Source of the DNA: Vibrio ordalii ATCC 33509
GTDB lineage: Bacteria; Pseudomonadota; Gammaproteobacteria; Enterobacterales; Vibrionaceae
Direction of reading: 5' to 3'
Assembly: GCA_000257205.1 (NCBI GenBank)
Contig: AEZC01000085.1
Location: 40,134-104,133 of the forward strand
Length of the DNA stretch: 64,000 nt
The position numbers were made by a program, and so were the translations under genes. Numbering within the stretch: the first letter of the stretch is position 1; each line of letters begins with the position of its first letter. The notes beneath the pieces are model-generated. The model was not told the DNA's origin, ran no database searches, and worked only from the letters and a program-made list of their open reading frames with translations. Shown piece by piece: positions 19,414 to 28,204 of this stretch.

Positions 19414-19761
19414 ATGCAACATCTGATTTTTGTCTACGGTACATTACGCCGTGGTGAAAGTAATGCACACCTGCTTGAGACAAGCGAAATGTTGGGCTCA
19501 TTCTGCACACAGCCTGACTACGCGCTGTACGATCTAGGTCCATATCCTGGATTGACTCAGGGTCAGCAATCGATAGTCGGTGAGGTATATCGAGTGGATG
19601 AGCAAACACTAGCAAAACTCGATATTTTAGAAGATATTCCTATCGAATATCGCCGTGAAACGGTTGATACCCCATTTGGCCGTGCGTGGATTTATCTCTA
19701 TCAAGATCACCGCCGTCTTACTGCTGTGATTGATTCTGGAGACTGGTGCCAACGGGTGTAA
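19414..19761 (+). CDS. ytfP: Gamma-glutamylcyclotransferase-family protein YtfP
   Basis: A 115-residue protein from ATG 19414, chosen because AGGGACGG precedes it and the family N-terminus FVYGTLRRGE follows directly; longer frames run into tamB. YGTLR at residues 8-12 and the acidic segment LDILEDIPIEYRRE are typical of AIG2/GGCT-like proteins, in which a glutamate acts as the catalytic acid/base. E. coli ytfP is also found after tamB. The physiological substrate is not established. It is followed by a terminator and an ERIC element. Confidence 0.88.
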   Translation: MQHLIFVYGTLRRGESNAHLLETSEMLGSFCTQPDYALYDLGPYPGLTQGQQSIVGEVYRVDEQTLAKLDILEDIPIEYRRETVDTPFGRAWIYLYQDHRRLTAVIDSGDWCQRV

Positions 19762-19784
19762 CGAACGGCGTTGAAAATGGAAAT

Positions 19785-19825
19785 AAAAAAGCCATATCGC
19801 GCGTTAGCAGGATGTGGCTTTTTAT
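19785..19825 (+). terminator. Terminator after ytfP
   Basis: AAAAAAGCCATATC (19785-19798) can pair with GATGTGGCTTTTT (19811-19823), with a 12-base loop and one G-U pair, and the T-rich arm continues into TTTATTTATA. It is 23 bases after the ytfP stop. Confidence 0.65.
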
Positions 19826-19838
19826 TTATAACGACACT

Positions 19839-19964
19839 TATACCCTTCCTACTTGAAGCTGCAGCGGTGTTGGCTACGTTTGTTCACCCCAATCACATAG
19901 TTTGCCTATGAGCATGGGGACTCACTTGCCGCCTACCTGCAACTCCAAGTTGTTTGGGTATATA
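19839..19964. repeat. ERIC (enterobacterial repetitive intergenic consensus) element
   Basis: A 126-base imperfect palindrome. The left end (TATACCCTTCCTACTTGAAG) mirrors the right end (CCAAGTTGTTTGGGTATA), and inner segments such as GTTGGCTACGTTTGTTCACC match the remembered ERIC consensus in reverse orientation. Length agrees with the standard 126-127 bases. It lies between convergent ytfP and ppa and could fold as a long stem in either transcript. Confidence 0.85.
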
Positions 19965-19991
19965 ACTATCGTGACTGTTTAATGATGGTGA

Positions 19992-20519
19992 CTACTTTTG
20001 AGCGCGTTCAAATGAAGTCAGGATTTCAGCTCGCGCGGCAGCGGCATCTTCCCATCCATCGACTTTGACCCATTTGCCCGCTTCAAGCTCTTTATAGCGT
20101 TCAAAGAACTGTGTAATTTGCGCCTTCAGTAGTGCTGGCAGGTCATTTACGTCTTGAATGTGGTCGTACTCTTTGGTGAGCTTGGAGTGAGGAACCGCCA
20201 CCACTTTGGCATCTTCACCAGACTCATCGGTCATCTTCAATACGCCAACTGGGCGGCAGCGAATCACCGAGCCTGGCATCAGCGGATAAGGGGTGGGCAC
20301 CAACACATCGACAGGATCGCCATCGAGCGATAAGGTGTGATTTACATAACCGTAGTTGCATGGGTAGAACATAGGTGAAGACATGAAACGGTCCACAAAT
20401 ACCGCGCCAGATTCTTTGTCGACTTCGTATTTGATTGGGTCGGCGTTGGCTGGAATTTCAATCACCACGTAAATATCATCAGGCAGTGATTTTCCTGCCG
20501 GAACGTTGTTTAAGCTCAT
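19992..20519 (-). CDS. ppa: Inorganic pyrophosphatase
   Basis: A 175-residue family I pyrophosphatase of the typical bacterial length. The metal-binding signature DGDPVDVL is at residues 66-73 (Asp66, Asp68, Asp71), preceded by YPCNYGYV. It hydrolyses pyrophosphate made by biosynthetic reactions and so pulls nucleic acid, tRNA charging and, close by in this window, ATP-sulfurylase reactions forward. An AAAAAGGAAA ribosome binding site precedes the ATG. Monocistronic by its spacing from ytfP and fbp. Confidence 0.97.
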   Translation of the reverse strand: MSLNNVPAGKSLPDDIYVVIEIPANADPIKYEVDKESGAVFVDRFMSSPMFYPCNYGYVNHTLSLDGDPVDVLVPTPYPLMPGSVIRCRPVGVLKMTDESGEDAKVVAVPHSKLTKEYDHIQDVNDLPALLKAQITQFFERYKELEAGKWVKVDGWEDAAAARAEILTSFERAQK

Positions 20520-20656
20520 TTAGCATTTCCTTTTTCGTCGCTGGACTTAAATTGTGTTGGGTTGATTAACAGAACGTAAACGCTTGTGTTGCAACTTTAG
20601 CGGTAAATAGGAAACGGTGTAAACCGTAAAAAGAGAGCCTTGCCTCATATTTATCG

Positions 20657-20684
20657 ATAAAAAAAGCGCCTAGAGTTAGGCGCT
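20657..20684 (-). terminator. Terminator of fbp
   Basis: AGCGCCTA (20665-20672) and TAGGCGCT (20677-20684) form a perfect 8-bp stem with a GAGT loop; on the minus strand it is followed by TTTTTTTATCG. It starts 12 bases after the fbp stop. Confidence 0.9.
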
Positions 20685-20696
20685 CACTGAGCTTGT

Positions 20697-21707
20697 TTAG
20701 TCACGGTTGAGTTCTAAAAACTCTTCCAATTTTCGGACCATATTTTTTGAACCGCAGAAGAATGGCACACGTTGATGTAGCTCTGTCGGTTTAATATCTA
20801 ATACGCGATTGACACCATCAGAAGCAATACCGCCTGCTTGTTCAATCAAAAACGCCATTGGATTGCATTCATACAATAGACGCAGCTTGCCGTTTGGATG
20901 GCTTTGCGTGCTTGGGTATAGATAGATGCCACCTTTGAGCAGATTACGGTGAAAATCCGCCACCAATGAACCAATGTAACGTGAGGTGTAAGGGCGATTA
21001 TCTTCAGGCACACTCTCTTGGCAATATTTAATGTATTTTTTGACGCCGGTTGGAAAGCGGATGTAGTTACCTTCATTGATGGAGTAAATTTTACCATCAT
21101 CGAAGGTCATCATATTGGGGTGTGAAAGATAGAAAGTGCCGAGTGACGGGTCATAAGTAAAGCCATTTACGCCGTTGCCAGTGGTGTAGACTAACATGGT
21201 TGAAGAGCCGTAAATGACATAACCGGCCGCAACCTGTTTATTGCCTAGTTGTAAGAAGTCTTCTTGCGTTGGGGGCGTGCCAACCGGCGATACGCGGCGA
21301 TAAATAGAAAAAATCGTGCCGACAGAGACATTGACATCGATGTTGGATGAGCCGTCCAGCGGGTCCATCAACACCACGTATTTTGCGTTTTTGTTGAGCT
21401 CTTTGCTGAACGCAACCGCTTCATCTTCTTCTTCACTGGCGACACCACACACTTGATCGCGCGCTTCAAGCGCCGCTTTAAATTTTTCGTTGGCGTAGAC
21501 ATCGAGTTTTTGTTGTTCTTCGCCTTGAATATTATCTGAGCCCACCGCACCAGTAATATCAGCAAGGCCCGCTTTGTTGATTTCTCTGTTAACAATTTTT
21601 GCCGCAAGACGAATAGAGGACAACAGAGATGAAAGATCACCGCTTGCGTGGGGGAAGTCATGTTGTTTCTCAACAATAAACTCGCCAAGAGTGCGAATCT
21701 CAGACAT
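20697..21707 (-). CDS. fbp: Class I fructose-1,6-bisphosphatase
   Basis: A 336-residue gluconeogenic enzyme that removes the 1-phosphate of fructose 1,6-bisphosphate. The metal-binding motif [10 protein letters not shown] begins at residue 115; the acidic EEEDE cluster at residues 92-96 and the C-terminal [17 protein letters not shown] are also characteristic. Length matches class I enzymes (about 332 residues in E. coli). It is divergent from mpl, with 274 bases between the starts; that gap contains no further gene that I can see. Confidence 0.97.
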   Translation of the reverse strand: MSEIRTLGEFIVEKQHDFPHASGDLSSLLSSIRLAAKIVNREINKAGLADITGAVGSDNIQGEEQQKLDVYANEKFKAALEARDQVCGVASEEEDEAVAFSKELNKNAKYVVLMDPLDGSSNIDVNVSVGTIFSIYRRVSPVGTPPTQEDFLQLGNKQVAAGYVIYGSSTMLVYTTGNGVNGFTYDPSLGTFYLSHPNMMTFDDGKIYSINEGNYIRFPTGVKKYIKYCQESVPEDNRPYTSRYIGSLVADFHRNLLKGGIYLYPSTQSHPNGKLRLLYECNPMAFLIEQAGGIASDGVNRVLDIKPTELHQRVPFFCGSKNMVRKLEEFLELNRD

Positions 21708-21981
21708 GTTATTTCCTTAACATAGCTATATAGGATAGGGAGTGATTGTTTCACAACGCATCCTCTTACTGGGATGTCGGCCGAAACGAGTCACCCATTT
21801 GATAACGTTTGGGTAACAATGAGATTCTAGGGCTTAGATCTTTTTAATGGTAATGAAGTAACAGATTGAGATCTCAATTTGTTTGTCGACTTTTGATAAG
21901 TTGCAAACATGCTCGCTTTTCTTAAATGGATGGTGATAATGGAGGCAATCACTCACAACGCCATGTGCGAGGCTAGGATTT

Positions 21982-23340
21982 ATGCATATTCACATTCTTG
22001 GGATTTGCGGTACGTTTATGGGCGGTGTTGCCGTTTTAGCGCGGCAATTAGGTCATAAAGTTACCGGCAGCGACGCCAACGTTTACCCACCGATGAGTAC
22101 GTTATTGGAGTCTCAAGGTATCGAGATTATCGAAGGCTTTGACCCTGCTCAATTAGAGCCCAAGCCTGATTTGGTGGTGATTGGCAACGCCATGAGTCGC
22201 GGCAATCCGTGTGTTGAATATGTGCTGAACCACAACTTGCGTTACACCTCTGGCCCGCAATGGTTGCAAGAGTTTCTGTTGCATGACCGCTGGGTCCTTG
22301 CGGTCGCTGGCACACACGGTAAAACCACTACGTCGAGCATGTTGGCGTGGATCTTAGAAGATTGCGGTTACCAACCGGGCTTTTTGGTGGGAGGCGTACT
22401 TGGCAACTTTGGCATTTCTGCGCGTTTGGGCGAAAGCATGTTTTTTGTGGTAGAAGCCGATGAATATGACAGTGCTTTTTTCGATAAGCGTTCTAAGTTT
22501 GTCCATTATCACCCACGCACTTTAGTGTTGAATAACTTAGAGTTTGATCATGCAGACATTTTTGACGATCTTGAAGCGATTAAGCGCCAATTTCATCATC
22601 TAGTGCGTACTGTTCCGGGCAATGGTCGTATTTTTGCTCCGCAAAAAGAGCGCGCATTAGCGGATGTTCTCGCACGTGGCTGCTGGAGCGAAACTGAGTT
22701 TACCGGTGAGCAAGCGCAGTGGAAAGCTGAAAAAATCACGCGTGATGGTTCGCAATTTGATGTGTTCTTTGACAATGAACGCGTGGGGCGCGTAACTTGG
22801 GATTTGGTTGGCGATCATAATGTCGATAACGCCTTAATGGCGATTGGCGCGGCGCGTCACGTAGGGGTCACTCCAGATTTAGCCTGTCAAGCTTTGGGCA
22901 AATTTATCAATACCAAACGTCGTTTAGAGCTCAAAGGCGAAGTGAACGGTATTACGTTGTATGACGATTTTGCTCATCATCCAACGGCCATTGAACTTAC
23001 TTTGGGTGGTTTACGTAACAAGGTAGGCGATCAGAAAATTATCGCGGTTTTAGAGCCTCGTTCGGCTACGATGAAGTTGGGCGTGCATAAGCAAACTTTA
23101 GCGGCGTCATTACAGCAAGCCGATTCAGTTTATCTCTATCAGCCGAACAATCTTGCTTGGTCGGTGCAGGATGTGGCTGACCAATGCTCACAACCAGCGC
23201 AAGTGAATGATGATATTGATGCTTTCGTCGCGCAAATTGCGCAGCAAGCCCAGCCGGGCGATCACATTTTGGTGATGAGCAATGGTGGCTTTGAAGGTAT
23301 TCATAACAAGCTCCTACTTGCATTAAATCAAGCCATGTAA
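21982..23340 (+). CDS. mpl: UDP-N-acetylmuramate:L-alanyl-gamma-D-glutamyl-meso-diaminopimelate ligase
   Basis: A 452-residue Mur-ligase-family enzyme that rejoins the recycled murein tripeptide to UDP-MurNAc. The Rossmann-like N-terminus begins HIHILGICGTFMGG, the ATP P-loop GTHGKTT is at residues 110-116, and the Mur-ligase signatures EADEYDSAFFD and LNNLEFDHAD follow, with DDFAHHPTAIE in the C-terminal part. The AGGA in front of the ATG is a reasonable ribosome site. It is 29 bases upstream of ubiX. Confidence 0.96.
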   Translation: MHIHILGICGTFMGGVAVLARQLGHKVTGSDANVYPPMSTLLESQGIEIIEGFDPAQLEPKPDLVVIGNAMSRGNPCVEYVLNHNLRYTSGPQWLQEFLLHDRWVLAVAGTHGKTTTSSMLAWILEDCGYQPGFLVGGVLGNFGISARLGESMFFVVEADEYDSAFFDKRSKFVHYHPRTLVLNNLEFDHADIFDDLEAIKRQFHHLVRTVPGNGRIFAPQKERALADVLARGCWSETEFTGEQAQWKAEKITRDGSQFDVFFDNERVGRVTWDLVGDHNVDNALMAIGAARHVGVTPDLACQALGKFINTKRRLELKGEVNGITLYDDFAHHPTAIELTLGGLRNKVGDQKIIAVLEPRSATMKLGVHKQTLAASLQQADSVYLYQPNNLAWSVQDVADQCSQPAQVNDDIDAFVAQIAQQAQPGDHILVMSNGGFEGIHNKLLLALNQAM

Positions 23341-23369
23341 TGCCAGCGACACAAACGAAATAGAGAGTT

Positions 23370-23999
23370 ATGACAACAAAACAGCAAGCCATCACTTTAG
23401 CCTTTACTGGCGCTTCAGGTGCTCCTTACGGACTTCGTCTGTTGGAGTGTTTATTGGCTGCAGATTACCGAGTGTATCTGCTGATCTCTTCGGCCGCGCG
23501 CGTTGTGCTTGCAACCGAGCACGGTTTGAAGTTGCCCAGTGGAACTGAGGCGGCCAAAGCGGCGTTGGTGGAACATTTACACTGTGATGCCTCACAGCTT
23601 GTCGTGTGCGGCAAAGAAGAGTGGTTCTCACCAGTGGCTTCGGGCTCTGCTGCGCCAAAACAGATGGTGGTGTGCCCATGTTCAGCAGGCAGCGTTGCGG
23701 CGATTGCCCATGGCATGTCCGATAATTTGATCGAACGTGCTGCCGATGTCGTGATGAAAGAGCGTGGCCAACTGGTGTTAGTGGTGCGCGAAACGCCGTT
23801 TTCCACCTTACATTTAGAAAACATGCTCAAGTTGTCGCAAATGGGCGTCACCATTATGCCCGCTGCCCCCGGTTTTTATCATCAGCCGCAGTCAATTGAA
23901 GACTTGGTCGATTTTATGGTGGCGCGTATTTTAGACCATTTAGGCGTTGAACAAGGGCTTGTGCCGCGTTGGGGATATGACTCACGCCCAACGGTATAG
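23370..23999 (+). CDS. ubiX: Flavin prenyltransferase UbiX
   Basis: A 209-residue enzyme that prenylates FMN to make the prFMN cofactor of the UbiD decarboxylase in ubiquinone synthesis. The FMN-binding N-terminus [14 protein letters not shown] is at about residues 13-26; [16 protein letters not shown] and the C-terminal [11 protein letters not shown] are also family hallmarks. It probably shares a transcript with mpl (29-base gap). No terminator is visible before the TPP riboswitch, which starts 30 bases later. Confidence 0.95.
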   Translation: MTTKQQAITLAFTGASGAPYGLRLLECLLAADYRVYLLISSAARVVLATEHGLKLPSGTEAAKAALVEHLHCDASQLVVCGKEEWFSPVASGSAAPKQMVVCPCSAGSVAAIAHGMSDNLIERAADVVMKERGQLVLVVRETPFSTLHLENMLKLSQMGVTIMPAAPGFYHQPQSIEDLVDFMVARILDHLGVEQGLVPRWGYDSRPTV

Positions 24000-24028
24000 C
24001 TTATTGCGTTAATTCCAATTACAATCCA

Positions 24029-24141
24029 CCTCACTCAACGGGGAGCAAATCATTCATCTCAATGAATGCTGCTGAGATCAAGCGTGAGCTTGGGACCCGT
24101 AAACCTGAACCAGATAATGCTGGCGTAGGAATTGGGTTAGG
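24029..24141 (+). ncRNA. TPP riboswitch (THI element)
   Basis: The conserved blocks appear in order: ACGGGGAGC (24039-24046 region), GCTGAGA (24070-24076), GGGACCC (24092-24098), TGAACCAGATAATGCTGGCG (24106-24125) and TAGGA. CCTCACTCAA (24029-24038) can close P1 with TTGGGTTAGG (24132-24141) with one mismatch. It lies about 75 bases upstream of thiB, a thiamine transporter gene, and should reduce its expression when thiamine pyrophosphate is plentiful. Confidence 0.95.
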
Positions 24142-24170
24142 ATCTCAGAATAGGAATAATGGAATATTCT

Positions 24171-24206
24171 CATCCTCCTCAAGCCTGTGCCGCTCAACCA
24201 AGGAGA
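24171..24206 (+). promoter_or_regulatory. Candidate Shine-Dalgarno sequester of the TPP riboswitch
   Basis: CTCCT (24175-24179) is complementary to AGGAG (24201-24205), the ribosome binding site of thiB. No intrinsic terminator with a U-run is seen between the aptamer and thiB, so translational control by masking the ribosome site is the likelier output. Upstream AGGA-containing segments (24138-24160) could compete for the CTCCT strand. This is inference from base pairing. Confidence 0.4.
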
Positions 24207-24214
24207 GCGACCAG

Positions 24215-25207
24215 TTGAACACCACTCTTAATACCATTGCACTTGCTACCATCACCTCTTTTTCAGCGCATGCCGCTGACAATATCCTTACCGTTTATAC
24301 CTATGACTCGTTCGCATCAGAATGGGGCCCGGGACCGGCGATTGAAAAAGCATTCGAAGCACAATGCGCTTGCGATCTTCAGTTTGTGGCACTCGATGAT
24401 GGGGTATCGATCCTAAACCGTTTACGTCTTGAAGGTAATAACAGTAAAGCAGACATCGTACTCGGTTTAGATAACAACTTAATGGCCGAGGCCAAACAGA
24501 CTGGCTTATTGACAAATCATAATGTCGAGACGAGCCAAGTCACGCTACCCGGTGGTTGGAGTGATGAAACGTTTGTTCCTTATGATTACGGCTATTTTGC
24601 CTTTGTTTACAATAAAGAGAAATTAGCAAACCCACCGAAAAGCTTAAAAGAGTTGGTAGAGAAGCGCGATGATCTTAAAGTTATTTATCAAGATCCACGC
24701 ACTTCAACACCCGGTCAAGGCTTACTGCTGTGGATGAAATCTGTCTATGGTGAGAAAGCCAATTTAGCATGGCAACAGCTCGCCAATAATACGGTGACAG
24801 TCACCAAAGGTTGGTCAGAAGCCTATGCGATGTTTCTAAAAGGTGAGTCCGATCTGGTGCTCTCTTACACCACCTCTCCAGCCTATCATTTGATTGCGGA
24901 GAATGACGCCAAGTACGCGGCTGCCGATTTTGCCGAAGGACACTACATGCAAGTGGAAGTGGCTGCGAAAGTAAAACACAGTGATAACGGCAAATTGGCC
25001 GATGAGTTCATGCACTTTATTTTAAGTGATCAATTTCAGTCGGTGATGCCAACCGGAAACTGGATGTATCCTGTGACGTCTGTCGTGCTACCGAAAGGTT
25101 TTGAAACGCTGGCTGTGCCATCAAAGGCGCTTACCTTTAGCGCACAAGAGGTGTCTGAGATGCGTAAAGCGTGGATCCGTGAGTGGCAAACTGCCTTAAC
25201 GTTTTAA
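24215..25207 (+). CDS. thiB: Thiamine ABC transporter, periplasmic binding protein
   Basis: From TTG 24215 this gives 330 residues, close to E. coli ThiB. The start is chosen because AAGGAG (24200-24205) is nine bases upstream and a hydrophobic export segment ending SAHAA follows; an ATG at 24062 is in frame but inside the riboswitch. The mature protein starts NILTVYTYDSFASEWGPGP, and GWSEAYAMFLKGESDLVLSYTTSPAYH matches the ThiB family. It delivers thiamine and its phosphates to ThiPQ. The n-region has no lysine or arginine, which is unusual for a signal peptide and leaves the start slightly uncertain. Confidence 0.92.
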   Translation: MNTTLNTIALATITSFSAHAADNILTVYTYDSFASEWGPGPAIEKAFEAQCACDLQFVALDDGVSILNRLRLEGNNSKADIVLGLDNNLMAEAKQTGLLTNHNVETSQVTLPGGWSDETFVPYDYGYFAFVYNKEKLANPPKSLKELVEKRDDLKVIYQDPRTSTPGQGLLLWMKSVYGEKANLAWQQLANNTVTVTKGWSEAYAMFLKGESDLVLSYTTSPAYHLIAENDAKYAAADFAEGHYMQVEVAAKVKHSDNGKLADEFMHFILSDQFQSVMPTGNWMYPVTSVVLPKGFETLAVPSKALTFSAQEVSEMRKAWIREWQTALTF

Positions 25208-25220
25208 GGTGCGATAAAGT

Positions 25221-26816
25221 TTGAATGCTATTCCTAAAATAGGCATTGGGGTCGCGATACTTGTCGCGACCTTTGTCATCAGTGCGTTGGCGGCGTTGCT
25301 GTTACAAGCACCCAGCTTAAATGTGCTGCACGTATGGCAAGACCCGTATTATCGCCATGTTACTCAATTTAGTTTTTACCAAGCTAGCTTGTCGATGCTG
25401 CTCAGTGTTGGTTTCGCGCTTCCTGTTGCTCACGCACTTTACCGTCGTCGATTTTGCGGACGTGCGCTGCTGATCAAATTGTTTGCAACGACCTTAGTGC
25501 TTCCAGTGCTGGTGGGCGTATTTGGTTTGTTGGCCATTTATGGTAATAGCGGCCTGCTCGCCTCGCTGTTCGCGTGGTTTGATAGCAAACTGCCGTTTTC
25601 CATTTACGGATTAAACGGTATTTTACTGGCGCATCTGTTTTTTAATCTCCCGTATGCCAGCCGTTTATTGCTGCAAGCGTTAGAGTCGATCCCGGCTGAA
25701 CAACATAAGTTATGCGCGCATCTTGGCATGAGTCATTGGCACAAATTTCGTTGGGTTGAATGGCCACGTTTACGTCAGCAGCTTCCTCATGTCTGTGGTT
25801 TGGTGTTCATGCTCTGTTTTACCAGTTTTGCCACTGTGATGGCACTTGGCGGCGGGCCTAAATCAACCACGATTGAGCTGGCGATTTATCAGGCGATCAA
25901 ATTTGATTTTGATTTACAAGCCGGCGCGCTGCTTGCGCTGTGGCAGATGCTGTTATGCGGGCTGCTGTCTCTATCCATTTCACGTCTAGCGAAGCCGTTA
26001 GCCATCACCACAGGGCGTCAAGCGAGTGATTATGTGGTTAGTCGAGACAATCGAAAAGCGCAATGTTGGGACGGCGCATGGATCTTCCTTGCGTTGCTGT
26101 TAGTACTTCCGCCGCTGGTGATGGTCATCTTGAGCGGTTTAAATTCGCAGCTTTTTCACGTCTTGAGCGATGAGCAATTCTGGCGTGCGCTTTGGGCTTC
26201 ACTGCAAGTGGCGTTATTGGCAAGCGTGGTTGCTGTTTCGGCTGGGGTTGCCATACTCATCACGACTCGCGCTTGGCGCCTGCAGCAGCACAACCGTAAG
26301 GCGGACCAATTAGAGTTGATTGGCGCGATTATTTTGGTCACGCCAGGGCTTGTTATCAGCACCGGGCTTTTTCTGTTGCTGCGTATCTGGACCGATGCAT
26401 TTAGCCTAGCGTATTGGGTAGTTTTTTTCGTCAATGGCTTAATGGCATTGCCATATGTGTTGAAAACATTGGCGCAACCTATGCTGCATATTGCGCAGCA
26501 ATATCAATGGTTATGTGCCAGCCTTGGCATTAAAGGGTGGCAGCGTTTGCAAGTGATTGAGCTGCGTGCGTTGCGTAAACCCTTAGCGCATGCCTTTGCG
26601 ATCAGCTTTTTGCTCTCAATGGGGGATTTAAGTGCGATTGCTCTATTTGGTAGCCAAGAGTTTAGAACCTTACCGCTTTACCTGTTCCAACTGCTGGGCA
26701 GTTACCAAATGCAAGCGGCGGCGGTGGTTTCCCTTACGCTGTTGCTACTCAGTGTGGGTTGTTTTGCCCTCATTGAGCGGTTATTTCACTCACATTCAAA
26801 GGTAAAGCAATGTTAG
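25221..26816 (+). CDS. thiP: Thiamine ABC transporter, permease
   Basis: A 531-residue permease with two fused halves of about six membrane segments each, as in the FbpB/ThiP group. Each half carries an EAA-type loop for ATPase contact (around ESIPAEQHKLCAHLGMSHW and AQQYQWLCASLGIKGW). The start is TTG 25221, preceded by AAGGTG; the nearby ATG is out of frame. It forms thiBPQ with its neighbours, 13 bases after thiB and overlapping thiQ by 7 bases. Confidence 0.94.
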   Translation: MNAIPKIGIGVAILVATFVISALAALLLQAPSLNVLHVWQDPYYRHVTQFSFYQASLSMLLSVGFALPVAHALYRRRFCGRALLIKLFATTLVLPVLVGVFGLLAIYGNSGLLASLFAWFDSKLPFSIYGLNGILLAHLFFNLPYASRLLLQALESIPAEQHKLCAHLGMSHWHKFRWVEWPRLRQQLPHVCGLVFMLCFTSFATVMALGGGPKSTTIELAIYQAIKFDFDLQAGALLALWQMLLCGLLSLSISRLAKPLAITTGRQASDYVVSRDNRKAQCWDGAWIFLALLLVLPPLVMVILSGLNSQLFHVLSDEQFWRALWASLQVALLASVVAVSAGVAILITTRAWRLQQHNRKADQLELIGAIILVTPGLVISTGLFLLLRIWTDAFSLAYWVVFFVNGLMALPYVLKTLAQPMLHIAQQYQWLCASLGIKGWQRLQVIELRALRKPLAHAFAISFLLSMGDLSAIALFGSQEFRTLPLYLFQLLGSYQMQAAAVVSLTLLLLSVGCFALIERLFHSHSKVKQC

Positions 26817-27514
26817 AACTCAAGGCCGTGCACTATGAGTATCAACAGGAGTGGTTTGAATTTTCGCTCTCTGTACCGCGAGGGGCGATTCTCTCTTTGA
26901 TGGGGCCAAGTGGTGCGGGCAAGTCGACTTTACTGAGCTTAGTTGCGGGCTTTATTGCACCGAAAAGCGGCGATATCCAAGTGCAAGGGCAATCTTTACT
27001 TGGGCAAGAGCCACACTTGCGTCCTTTTTCGATGCTGTTTCAAGAGCACAATCTTTTTGCCCATCTCACTGTGCGTGAAAATATTAGCCTTGGGCTACAT
27101 CCTGGGCTGAAATTAACCCCTTCACAAAAGGCGTTGGTTGAGTGCGCCGCGCAGCAAGTTGGTTTGGCTGCGCTACTTGATCGCTTGCCTGAGCAGCTCT
27201 CAGGGGGGCAGCGTCAACGAGTTGCTCTGGCGCGCTGTTTTGTACAACCACATCCTATCTGGCTGCTGGATGAGCCCTTTTCCGCCTTGGATCCGCTACT
27301 CAGAGAAGAGATGCTGCTTTTGGTTAAGCAGTTAGCCGCAGAAAGAGAGATCACTGTTGTGATGGTGACGCACCATATTAGTGATGCCAAAGCGATTGCG
27401 AGCCATTTTGCGTTTATGGCTCAAGGACATGTGTTAGTGAGTGATCGTATTGAGGCACTTTCCGCGCAACACGCAGACGCGCAGCTCAGTGATTTTGTGC
27501 GTGCGGGGGAATAA
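26810..27514 (+). CDS. thiQ: Thiamine ABC transporter, ATP-binding protein
   Basis: A 234-residue ATPase powering thiamine uptake. Walker A GPSGAGKST is at residues 32-40, the signature LSGGQRQRVALARC near residue 129, Walker B IWLLDEPFSALDP just after it, and the H-loop VTHH near 189. Length and sequence fit ThiQ, which is shorter than ABC importers with a C-terminal regulatory domain. It ends the riboswitch-controlled operon with a clear terminator. Confidence 0.95.
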   Translation: MLELKAVHYEYQQEWFEFSLSVPRGAILSLMGPSGAGKSTLLSLVAGFIAPKSGDIQVQGQSLLGQEPHLRPFSMLFQEHNLFAHLTVRENISLGLHPGLKLTPSQKALVECAAQQVGLAALLDRLPEQLSGGQRQRVALARCFVQPHPIWLLDEPFSALDPLLREEMLLLVKQLAAEREITVVMVTHHISDAKAIASHFAFMAQGHVLVSDRIEALSAQHADAQLSDFVRAGE

Positions 27515-27545
27515 AAAAACCTCACACGTTTAGGTGAGGTTTTGG
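27513..27545. terminator. Bidirectional terminator between thiQ and darP
   Basis: AAAACCTCAC (27516-27525) and GTGAGGTTTT (27534-27543) form a perfect 10-bp stem with an 8-base loop; A- and T-runs on both sides make it usable by both convergent genes. Confidence 0.9.
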
Positions 27546-27568
27546 CATCTAATCAGCACTATGACAGG

Positions 27569-28105
27569 TTAAACTGACTTATCGTTATGCTCTCTGAGCA
27601 CTTGGAAAATCTCTCGTGATGCTCTTGGTGGTTTGCTGTTGGCTTTCTCTTTATTTGCTTGACGCGCTAATTGGCGCAGACGTTGACGATCCATCTCTGG
27701 ATAGAGTGCCATCGCATCTTCAATCGCGCTGTCACCTTTCTCAACAATACGATCACGCATCTGTTCGAGCTTGTGCAGCATGGCGGTATTTTGTGAGTGC
27801 TTGTTACGCAGTTTATCCAATGCCGCTTGAATCGGTTCGGCATCGATGGTACGCATCATTTTACCAATGTATTGCAGTTGGCGGCGTCTGGCTTCCATGC
27901 TAAAACGCTGAGCATCTTTGATGGCATCCATCAAATCTTCAGACATCGGGATTTTTGCTAACTGAGACGGCTTCAGAGCAACCAGCTCTTCACCCAGTTT
28001 TTGTAGCTCAGTCATGTCGTTTTTCATTTCGGTTTTGCTAACCCAAATGATCTCCTCTTCTTCTTCCCAAGGAGCTTTTTGATTCTTACGCGCCATTTTC
28101 TTCAT
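27569..28105 (-). CDS. darP: Ribosome biogenesis factor DarP/YjgA family
   Basis: A 178-residue basic, all-helical protein of the YjgA (DUF615) family. The acidic [17 protein letters not shown] near the N-terminus and the C-terminal [21 protein letters not shown] are recognisable. In E. coli the protein binds late 50S precursors and helps peptidyl-transferase-centre maturation. ATG 28105 is used; ATG 28096 three codons on has a slightly better upstream purine run and is a possible start. It is divergent from pmbA, as in enteric bacteria. Confidence 0.93.
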   Translation of the reverse strand: MKKMARKNQKAPWEEEEEIIWVSKTEMKNDMTELQKLGEELVALKPSQLAKIPMSEDLMDAIKDAQRFSMEARRRQLQYIGKMMRTIDAEPIQAALDKLRNKHSQNTAMLHKLEQMRDRIVEKGDSAIEDAMALYPEMDRQRLRQLARQANKEKANSKPPRASREIFQVLREHNDKSV

Positions 28106-28204
28106 CTATTGAGTTATGTATGTCAGCTATTTTAGCAAAAATCGTGGGGAGAAAGCGAAATTCTTGTTATCCTAATGACATTGTTTGCTAATAATTGATG
28201 AGAT

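Noticed and set aside
24062-24214. Upstream ATG start for thiB giving a 381-residue protein
   Set aside because: The added codons run through the TPP riboswitch and its linker; the extension is not protein-like.
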